NCBI GenBank assembly: GCA_037968895.1 | Contig: JBBKWJ010000279.1 | Coordinates: 1 to 12,848 of the forward strand | Reading direction: 5' to 3' | Source of the DNA: JBBKWJ01 sp037968895 | GTDB lineage: Bacteria > Actinomycetota > Acidimicrobiia > Acidimicrobiales > SZUA-35 | DNA: 12,848 nucleotides | Part shown: piece by piece, positions 7,758-12,848 of the stretch | Layout of the letters: the number at the start of each line of letters is the position of its first letter | Position numbering within the stretch: the stretch's first letter is position 1 | Translations under genes and position numbers: made by a program | The notes under the pieces: model-generated | Seen by the model: the letters and a program-made list of their open reading frames with translations, nothing else | Told to the model about the DNA's origin: nothing | Databases searched by the model: none

Positions 7758-8677
7758 CAACCTCAACGGATCAAGGGCTCGCGACGCCACCAGGATTCGA
7801 AGCACTGACCGCTGACGAAAAGGCACGGGTCTTCTGGCACGATCTGATTCTGAAGACTGAGTATCCGGCGGTAGAGCGCCCTGACCTTGTCATGGCCAGC
7901 CCCCGACAGATGGCTTCGGTCGCCTTGTTCCCGTCGCGTCTTGTTAAGACATTTCGCCGCACGGACGACATGATGGAACCGGCAAGGCCGAAAATTATCC
8001 ATACCGCAGGCGCCACCGCTGCCATCATCTTCACAACGAACGAAGCAAGCAGGTTTACCGGAGTTTTGGCCGGGCCGCCGCGAGGTGGAGCGAGGGGGAT
8101 CCTTCGTCTGTCACTAGCCATTCCACCGAAAGCAAAGAAGGCGATCACGCCAGGAATTGGCCTCAAGTTGTTCGTCGATGGAAACCCTTCGTTGGACCTT
8201 CTCGCAATGAATCACACCGTTGGCCAGGGCCGCGACTTCAATCTGTTTGCCAATACGTTCACACACGATCTACGCGATGAGCACGAGGAACTCCGCCGCC
8301 CGCAACGGGCGATGCAGTTCTTCTTTAAACGGGTCGCCAAGAACCCGCGTCATCTCACAATCAACCATCTCGCTGAAATCTCACAAAGTGGCGTGGCCGT
8401 CGCCGAGCCGATCATTCCTAAGCGTCTGGTGTTTCGTCCCCACGCCGACGTGCGACGCATCTTTCGCAACCGGCAGTACGACGACTTTCGTGATGTACTC
8501 GCGACGATTCCTGAGGGTGCAACGCTTTACTACGTCGATGCCGTTGGTGACGGCGAGGATGGCACCGATCTGTGTATCGGCACGATTAGTTCCGAGAGTC
8601 GCTTCGTCTCTTCGGTCGCGGGCGACCGTATGTTCTTCCGACACACGACGCCAGCGAACAATCTCGTTGTCAGCTAG
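7754..8677 (+). CDS. Small catalase-like (catalase-related/AOS-like) protein
   Basis: A 307-residue protein with the catalase beta-barrel pattern. Distal-His region: PKIIHTAGATAA (His83), matching the catalase VVHAKG block. Then RFTGVLAG, the RLSLA block (Arg118, catalase VRFST), PGIGLKLFVDG (catalase GFAVKFYTEEG) and LDLLAMNHTVG, whose Asn153 fits the distal Asn, followed by RDFNLFANTF. Small members of this family include organic peroxidases of mycobacteria, and coral allene oxide synthase is a longer relative; these act on hydroperoxides rather than on H2O2 alone. The residue before the distal His is Ile, as the Val of catalases, not the Thr of coral allene oxide synthase. The usual Arg-x-x-x-Tyr proximal heme motif is not seen near the C-terminus; the protein ends soon after GDRMFFRHTTP. 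So heme binding is unproven. It is translationally coupled to the cyclase gene and converges on the lipoxygenase gene. Fold fairly sure; reaction inferred. Confidence 0.82.
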   Translation: MTTSTDQGLATPPGFEALTADEKARVFWHDLILKTEYPAVERPDLVMASPRQMASVALFPSRLVKTFRRTDDMMEPARPKIIHTAGATAAIIFTTNEASRFTGVLAGPPRGGARGILRLSLAIPPKAKKAITPGIGLKLFVDGNPSLDLLAMNHTVGQGRDFNLFANTFTHDLRDEHEELRRPQRAMQFFFKRVAKNPRHLTINHLAEISQSGVAVAEPIIPKRLVFRPHADVRRIFRNRQYDDFRDVLATIPEGATLYYVDAVGDGEDGTDLCIGTISSESRFVSSVAGDRMFFRHTTPANNLVVS

Positions 8678-10257
8678 AAGCTGATCGACGCCTCCCAGCG
8701 GTGGGGTTCCATTGCTCGAAACGGTATCTTCCTTGCCTCGTTACGTTGTGCGATCACCTTGGCGGCATCGCTCAAATCGTTCTGTAATTGCTTCACGGTC
8801 AATTGCAGCTTTGGATCGTCGATGTAGCGCGGCGCATTAATAGTGAGCAGCGCGTTTCCCGCAACGTTGAAGCCACTCACGAACGCAGCCTGATCCATCA
8901 GCAAGGCGTCGGCCGCTTTCGGAATTGGTTGCGCCGCTGTCATGTCAGTCAGTGCGACAAGACCCTCAAAGGAGATCGCCGCCTTGTCCGCATGATCGCG
9001 AGAGCCGAGCAGAGGGTTGAGGTTGCCACAGATTTCGTGAATCACGTTGTTGTAGATCAGCGCCGCCATGAGGTCTTCCAGCGACTGCCTGCTGGTCAAC
9101 TTTGGCACGGTGCTCGAGTTTGGCAACACCTCGGTAAGCGTGGCGTACCACGCTGCGAGATGAGGGTCGGTCCGAACCGACTCGTCGTCTATGTCGAGGT
9201 CGTTTAGGTGGCCTTCAACAACTCGCTCGATTGCCGGCCATACGAGCATGGCATCTTCGGCGTATGGATGGCCCTCAATCTCCCCGAGCCCGCGTTTGGC
9301 CAGGTCTCGCGGCGCGATCCACTCGTCAAAGTCGAATGCGGCCATTGCATTCTCGATCAGGCCACGAGCCAGCTTTGGCGTGATGAAATGAGACCGGAGG
9401 AAGTAGCTGTCAGTCGTGAGCAGTGATGTAAAAGCAATCTGGTTGACGTGCATCGTGCTGTAGGTGAAGAAGTCCATGAACGCTCGCAGCGGATGCCAAA
9501 CCGGAAGAGAGTATGCGGCCAACGCATATGCTTGGCCGACCATCAGGTGGGAGTTCAGCAAATGGCGCACGAAGGCGGCGTATCTCGCATCTAGCCCGTT
9601 CACGACTCGCTTTGCGGTATCCCAGCCGTCCTCGCCTCGGTCGTACCGTCGGTCGCCAATGGAGATCCATGTTGGTTCGAGCACACCTGCTCGCACCCGA
9701 AACCGGGCCACAACTGGATCGAAAACGCCATCGAAAAGCTGAGAGAAGTCAAGCTCAAACTCAGCTGTCGCCTGATCATCGTCGGCGGAATCATCTACGA
9801 CTCGCTTGAGCATGAACGGATTTGGGCCCTGAAGCCGGAGACTCGTAAAGATTTGGTCGTCGATCGGGTCGCCCCAATCGATTGGCCCCTTAGGGAATGC
9901 GTCGTTCCAAGAGCTCTTAGGGTCCCATGGGAGGTCTGGATTGATCGGGGACATGCCATACGCCTTCCAACCGATCTTGCCAAACATGTAGTACGGCAGG
10001 GCATAGCCAGGGCGCAGCATTGCTTCTCGCGGGATGGTGTCGGGAGCGAGCAGAGCGCTCGGCAGCCAGCCGATGCCTCGATATTGGCGGGCCGCAGCGA
10101 TGAGCCGCGGCCCCGAAGTCGTCGGCACCACTCGTTTCCGGAATCGCGGTCCGCTCTTCACCTCGAGCGTTCGTTGATGTGACATTCGCATCATGACCAA
10201 AAACCGGCACTTGATCTTGTCGGCCAAAGATGGCCTTATTGCCGTCTCGCTCTTCAT
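8674..10257 (-). CDS. Lipoxygenase family protein
   Basis: A 527-residue lipoxygenase catalytic domain without an N-terminal PLAT domain. The family adds O2 to polyunsaturated fatty acids to give hydroperoxides, using a non-heme metal. Landmarks: GPNPFMLKRV at 144-153; the metal motif HLLNSH (His232, His237), equal to the HWLNTH of plant enzymes; then LPVWHPL, STMHVNQIA, PRDLAKRGL, and GHPYAEDAMLVWPAI, each matching plant lipoxygenase blocks in order. The third His is in NNVIHEICGNLN (His407). In known enzymes an Asn lies four residues after this His; here that place is Gly411 and the Asn is one further (Asn412). The C-terminus is WEASISF: Phe527 replaces the usual terminal Ile whose carboxylate binds the metal. 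ATG 10257 is preferred over GTG 10263 because of the ribosome binding site. It is divergent from the Crp gene. Family is secure; activity is unproven because of the altered ligands. Confidence 0.9.
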   Translation of the reverse strand: MKSETAIRPSLADKIKCRFLVMMRMSHQRTLEVKSGPRFRKRVVPTTSGPRLIAAARQYRGIGWLPSALLAPDTIPREAMLRPGYALPYYMFGKIGWKAYGMSPINPDLPWDPKSSWNDAFPKGPIDWGDPIDDQIFTSLRLQGPNPFMLKRVVDDSADDDQATAEFELDFSQLFDGVFDPVVARFRVRAGVLEPTWISIGDRRYDRGEDGWDTAKRVVNGLDARYAAFVRHLLNSHLMVGQAYALAAYSLPVWHPLRAFMDFFTYSTMHVNQIAFTSLLTTDSYFLRSHFITPKLARGLIENAMAAFDFDEWIAPRDLAKRGLGEIEGHPYAEDAMLVWPAIERVVEGHLNDLDIDDESVRTDPHLAAWYATLTEVLPNSSTVPKLTSRQSLEDLMAALIYNNVIHEICGNLNPLLGSRDHADKAAISFEGLVALTDMTAAQPIPKAADALLMDQAAFVSGFNVAGNALLTINAPRYIDDPKLQLTVKQLQNDLSDAAKVIAQRNEARKIPFRAMEPHRWEASISF

Positions 10258-10263
10258 CGACAC

Positions 10264-10270
10264 TCCCCCT
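10264..10270 (-). promoter_or_regulatory. Ribosome binding site of the lipoxygenase gene
   Basis: On the minus strand AGGGGGA lies six bases before the ATG at 10257. It would directly abut the alternative GTG at 10263, so it favours the ATG. Confidence 0.65.
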
Positions 10271-10695
10271 CTGACGAACCATATACCTCCAGTTCAACGC
10301 AATGCTTGAGAACCTGCATCGATGCTGGCAATGAGGGGTCTCGTCAGAAGCGGAAGTGGGAGGCGCTGACGGCGAGATCGGACCGCAGGACGGCGTTGTC
10401 ATGTTCCCTGCGCAGCTCTGGCGAATCGATGAAGCTCGGGAAGCCTCGGTGGCGTCGGGTAACCAGGCGCTTGACATTCGATGCACCCCAATGACGGTCG
10501 ATCATGTTTGAGGTGGCAGATGATGCGGACGAGCGATCGGGGGTCACGGTGATAGCGAGCATGAGAATCTCTTTCAGATCGGAGCGGCGGGGAGCGATGC
10601 GACCTGTCAGACTGGCTCGGACAGGCGGACCGCTTGACTGCATCATGATCAATGTGCTCACGAATCTCCGTAACCGCCGTCACGTTGGGGGGATA
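10271..10695. promoter_or_regulatory. Divergent intergenic region between lipoxygenase and Crp genes
   Basis: More than 400 bases with no gene I can support. Open frames on both strands are short and resemble no family I know. It must hold the promoters of both the lipoxygenase (-) and the Crp gene (+). On the minus strand TATATG (10280-10285) is a plausible -10, but no good -35 is seen. The frame of the Crp gene is open back to 10504, yet that upstream part does not look like a Crp N-terminus. A weak Crp-like operator candidate lies at 10669-10684. Confidence 0.6.
10669..10684 (+). promoter_or_regulatory. Candidate Crp-type operator upstream of the Crp gene (weak)
   Basis: CGTAA-N6-TCACG is a near palindrome with the spacing of a TGTGA-N6-TCACA Crp site, matching it at 7 of 10 arm positions. 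It ends 11 bases before the Crp start, a place where binding could repress the gene. Short and imperfect, so it could be chance. Confidence 0.2.
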
Positions 10696-11364
10696 ATGAT
10701 GGACAATTCACGAAACACGCTAGGTGAGTTCATCGCATCTCGCGGCACAGAACGCACGCTTAAGCGTGGTCAGTTGTTGTTCTGCGAGGGCGACGAGTCG
10801 ACTGTCGTATACGCATGCGTCAAGGGCAGGGTCAATCTTTTCATCACTTCGCCGAGCGGCCGTGAGGTGATTGTTGGCTCCAAAATTCCAGTTCAGGGAT
10901 TCGGCGAACTGTCGTGTATCGACGGCGCGCGACGCTCTGCGGGGGCAATGGCCATGGAACGGACCATCATCTCCACACTCCCAGGGCCCGCATTCTTGGA
11001 CGAACTCGAACAGGCTCCAGAGGTCTCGTTGCTCGTGTTGAAAGAGCTATCGATTCACCTTCGGCGATTGAACGCTCGATTATCGGCACGAACCTCGGAG
11101 GGCACCGTCGAACGGGTCGGGCACCAACTCATCGATCTCGCCGCCAAGTTCAAACGGCACGGCCCTCCTGACGCGCAACCGGTGCTGTCTGTAACTCAGG
11201 ATGAGCTTGCGGCATGGGTTGGCTGCACGAGGGAGGCCGCGGCTCGAGCGCTTGGCGATCTTCGTGATGCCGGGCTGGTGTCCACGTCCCGAGGGAAAAT
11301 TGCGATCCTCGATCCTGTCGGACTGAGCCGCTACCTCAATACCGCAAGAGCAGCCGCCACGTGA
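10696..11364 (+). CDS. Crp/FNR family transcriptional regulator, probably cAMP-responsive
   Basis: A 222-residue cytoplasmic DNA-binding regulator of normal length for Crp. The N-terminal cyclic nucleotide domain contains LLFCEGDE, a KGRVNLFI strand and the phosphate-binding cassette FGELSCIDGARRSAGA. Glu71, Arg80 and Ser81 match E. coli Crp Glu72, Arg82 and Ser83, which hold cAMP. The dimer helix runs about 108-135. The C-terminal helix-turn-helix is LSVTQDELAAWVGCTREAAA, with Arg, Glu and a second Arg (REAAAR) where E. coli Crp has Arg180, Glu181 and Arg185 that read TGTGA. No FNR-type cysteine cluster is seen. Two adjacent ATGs (10696, 10699) are possible starts, after a G-rich stretch at 10687-10692. 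It is divergent from the lipoxygenase gene, and an adenylate cyclase gene lies 3 kb away, so cAMP control of the lipoxygenase is a reasonable inference. Its last 34 bases overlap the TOPRIM fragment on the other strand. Confidence 0.93.
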   Translation: MMDNSRNTLGEFIASRGTERTLKRGQLLFCEGDESTVVYACVKGRVNLFITSPSGREVIVGSKIPVQGFGELSCIDGARRSAGAMAMERTIISTLPGPAFLDELEQAPEVSLLVLKELSIHLRRLNARLSARTSEGTVERVGHQLIDLAAKFKRHGPPDAQPVLSVTQDELAAWVGCTREAAARALGDLRDAGLVSTSRGKIAILDPVGLSRYLNTARAAAT

Positions 11365-11951
11365 CTCTCGTCTAGTGGCGTCATGTGACGAGTGTCGGGA
11401 TTAATGCACGCATCCCAAATGTCGTCGCTATTCATGCTGGCGATTCCCTTGTAGTGATTGGACTCGACACCCGTTGCGTTCTTCTTGGCCAACTGGCGTA
11501 AGACGCTGTTGTGCCCGTCGGCTGAGTAGGCGTAGGCCGAACCCTGCATCTCGGCGCACCGTACGGCGAAGAGGGGCGCCCTTACGGTAAACAACATGCC
11601 GTTCGTGATGAGATCGGGTAGCAAGTGGTTGATCAACAAAAGCAGAAGCGCCTTGGCGTGCACGCCATCGACATCAGCGTCGGCCAACAGGATCACCCTT
11701 GAGTACGGAATGTGATCAGGGTCGAATCCCTCCGCTCGGTTTCTCAGGATCCGGCGCATGAGTTCGTTCGCGCGTTCGTTCTTCGCTATCTCGCGTCCGC
11801 GTGCACGCGCGGCATTGAGCGGTTTGCCCTGCATTGCGTAAACAAACTGATTCGTTGGGTCGACGACATTGCCGATGGCGTTCGCCGCGGAAAGGCCCTC
11901 GACAATAAATAGCTCGTGCTCGCGAGATTCTCCAGTGTCGGCTAGCTCCAC
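11331..11951 (-). pseudogene. GyrB/ParE-type topoisomerase fragment: TOPRIM domain and C-terminal tail only
   Basis: An open frame of 206 codons from a GTG at 11951. It aligns with type IIA topoisomerase B subunits from the start of TOPRIM to near their end: ELADTGESREHELFIVEG (GyrB KLADC...ELYLVEGDSAGG; Glu18 kept, but the next Asp of EGDSA is Leu20), MQGKPLNAARA (GyrB LRGKILNVEKA), ILLADADVDGVHAKALLLL (metal residues Asp91 and Asp93 kept), and the tail HYKGIASMNSDDIWDACINPDTR (GyrB RYKGLGEMNPEQLW...NPETR). The GHKL ATPase and transducer domains are missing. The homology begins where the preceding gene stops (10-base overlap), with no ribosome binding site, and the 3' end overlaps the Crp gene. 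The frame is intact, so it is either a recent 5'-truncated remnant or a kept TOPRIM-only protein translated by coupling. I favour a remnant, not firmly. Confidence 0.8.
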
Positions 11952-12556
11952 TTGGCGAGGCCAGCACCGCTGAGTTCGCTGGTCACGTCTCGGTTCGCGA
12001 TTGCCATCATGAGCGCTTCGCCGGTACCCGTGATTTCGTCGCCAGTTCCAAACGACCAGTCCATGTCGGTCGCATTGAACTTGATTCCGTCAAGGTCACG
12101 GCGTTCTACGAGCGTGGTCGCCATTTTGTGTGTCGTGAGGAAGTCAAGAACACTCCGAAGTGTCGATTCGTCGATGACTCCGGGAAGTCCGAGGGGCCGC
12201 CTGACGTCTTGTGTATGGATAACCACGTCAGCGACCGTCATCATCTCGGGGAATACTGGCAACGCGGCCGACTTCGTCGACTTGGTCCGTAGTGAATCAA
12301 TCACATCATCGACGGGGCGGCTCATCTGCTTGGCCGCCATGGAGCCAAGGCCCTTCTCTGGATTGAATCCAGCCTTCACCATCGCCATGAAGAATCCAGG
12401 AAGGCTGGTCTCGACAAAGGCTGCCATGTGGCTAGCAACACCTCTGGCATCCCACTCGCTGCACAGCGTCGGCTGCTGGAGTTGCTCGGGTGTGAGTGTC
12501 GCAATCATGTCTGCGAACTCGGTTCGTGCCTTGCCTGCTTGTGTCCACGTTGCCAT
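11942..12556 (-). CDS. MDMPI/DinB-like family protein (maleylpyruvate isomerase N-terminal domain type)
   Basis: A 204-residue cytoplasmic protein of the actinobacterial MDMPI family (TIGR03083-like), a DinB-type four-helix bundle whose characterised members are metal- and mycothiol-dependent. The N-terminal block LTPEQLQQPTLCSEWDARGVASHM is typical, with metal-type His43; a second block VADVVIHTQDVRRPLG gives His114 and Asp117, the other usual metal ligands. The C-terminal part (KFNATDMDWSFGTG, ALMMAIANRD) fits the family tail. The ATG at 12556 was chosen over the TTG at 12568 because GGAG lies six bases upstream. It follows the SRPBCC gene by 46 bases on the same strand and its stop overlaps the TOPRIM fragment by 10 bases, so the three may be one transcript. 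True substrate unknown; many members are not isomerases. Confidence 0.85.
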   Translation of the reverse strand: MATWTQAGKARTEFADMIATLTPEQLQQPTLCSEWDARGVASHMAAFVETSLPGFFMAMVKAGFNPEKGLGSMAAKQMSRPVDDVIDSLRTKSTKSAALPVFPEMMTVADVVIHTQDVRRPLGLPGVIDESTLRSVLDFLTTHKMATTLVERRDLDGIKFNATDMDWSFGTGDEITGTGEALMMAIANRDVTSELSGAGLAKWS

Positions 12557-12562
12557 GTCAGT

Positions 12563-12566
12563 CTCC
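12563..12566 (-). promoter_or_regulatory. Ribosome binding site of the MDMPI-family gene
   Basis: GGAG on the minus strand lies six bases before the ATG at 12556 and favours it over the TTG at 12568. Confidence 0.5.
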
Positions 12567-12602
12567 AACCTCAGTGTGGCAACACGCTACCGGCGATCGC
12601 TG

Positions 12603-12848
12603 TTAGCCGTCGGCGAACAGCGCCTTTGCCTTGTCTGGGTCGCGTTCAACGTGGAGTTCGGCCTTGATGCCATCGACAACTCGTTGCATGTTGGCTCGGT
12701 GCTCCGCGACTCTGCGGGCAAGGATCTTTGGTTCCTTGTCTGGCATCCTCTCAATGGCCCCCGAGATTCCTGACGGCCCTGGTCCGAGAATCAGCGAGTA
12801 ACGAAGGCGGGTGGAGCCAGCAATCGACGCAACGTCGAAACACCATTG
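12603..12848 (-). CDS. SRPBCC-like family protein, C-terminal part (runs off the window)
   Basis: The minus-strand frame is open from the window edge to a TAA at 12603-12605, giving 81 C-terminal residues; the start is outside. The sequence reads STRLRYSLILGPGPSG, then AIERMPDKEPKILARRVAEH and NMQRVVDGIKAELH. A last strand with LRYSLILGPGPSG followed by a long amphipathic C-terminal helix is the usual end of the SRPBCC (polyketide cyclase/START-like) fold, which binds hydrophobic ligands. Function cannot be narrowed. It is the upstream neighbour of the MDMPI gene, 46 bases away on the same strand. Confidence 0.7.
   Translation of the reverse strand, partial: QWCFDVASIAGSTRLRYSLILGPGPSGISGAIERMPDKEPKILARRVAEHRANMQRVVDGIKAELHVERDPDKAKALFADG

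Noticed and set aside
8468..8482. RNRQY in the catalase-like protein (Arg-x-x-x-Tyr) as the proximal heme ligand
   Set aside because: It lies in the barrel region around residue 240, well before the position of the proximal helix in catalases, and lacks the surrounding RLFSYxDT pattern.
10544..10552. TCAC-G-GTGA palindrome upstream of the Crp gene
   Set aside because: Arms are only four bases with one base between, the wrong geometry for a Crp site; likely chance.
10634..10652. TTGAC...ATCAA pair suggesting an FNR-type box
   Set aside because: The half sites are too far apart for the TTGAT-N4-ATCAA spacing, and the regulator lacks an FNR cysteine cluster.
10344..10683. Two overlapping - strand open frames (105 and 94 codons) in the lipoxygenase-Crp spacer
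   Set aside because: No known domain, no good ribosome binding site, composition like random GC-rich frames. Could be a remnant, but nothing supports a gene or a specific element.
10504..10695. 64-codon N-terminal extension of the Crp protein
   Set aside because: Crp proteins start close to the cyclic nucleotide domain, and the ATG at 10696 gives normal length; the extension has no domain character.

Overview
The window looks like chromosomal DNA from an actinobacterium, possibly of the Acidimicrobiia/Ilumatobacter kind. This is an inference. It rests on moderately high GC by eye, a class III cyclase fused to a STAND ATPase, a mycothiol-dependent-type MDMPI/DinB-like enzyme, a Crp protein with mycobacterial-like features and an SRPBCC protein. 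No rRNA, tRNA, CRISPR array or intact insertion sequence was seen.

Left part (1-2028): the 3' end of an ABC-2 type permease on the + strand runs convergently into a DrrA/CcmA-like ABC ATPase on the - strand.

Centre (2029-8677, + strand): three genes are joined by two ATGA stop/start overlaps and so are very probably one operon. They encode (1) a 1021-residue membrane protein with a serine-hydrolase fold interrupted by transmembrane segments and a helical C-terminus, (2) an 888-residue adenylate cyclase-STAND ATPase with every key cyclase residue present, and (3) a 307-residue catalase-like protein of the small catalase-related type (allene oxide synthase/organic peroxidase relatives).

Right of centre (8674-11364): a lipoxygenase homologue on the - strand converges on the catalase-like gene, and the two share one CTAG as both stop codons. 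Divergent from the lipoxygenase, across a 438-base spacer, is a Crp/FNR regulator that keeps the cAMP-contact residues and the Arg-Glu...Arg recognition helix of E. coli Crp. Together these suggest a locus in which a hydrolase could release a lipid substrate, a lipoxygenase could form a fatty-acid hydroperoxide, a catalase-related protein could convert it, and cAMP made by the cyclase-STAND sensor could act through the Crp protein. The individual families are well supported; their working as one pathway is inference. Two features make it unusual: the lipoxygenase ends in Phe rather than Ile and has a shifted fourth iron-ligand motif, and the catalase-like protein stops before any recognisable proximal heme-Tyr motif.

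Right end (11331-12848, - strand): a partial SRPBCC protein, an MDMPI/DinB-like protein, and a fragment of a GyrB/ParE-type topoisomerase. The fragment consists only of the TOPRIM domain and C-terminal tail. It begins exactly at the stop of the preceding gene and its 3' end overlaps the Crp gene.
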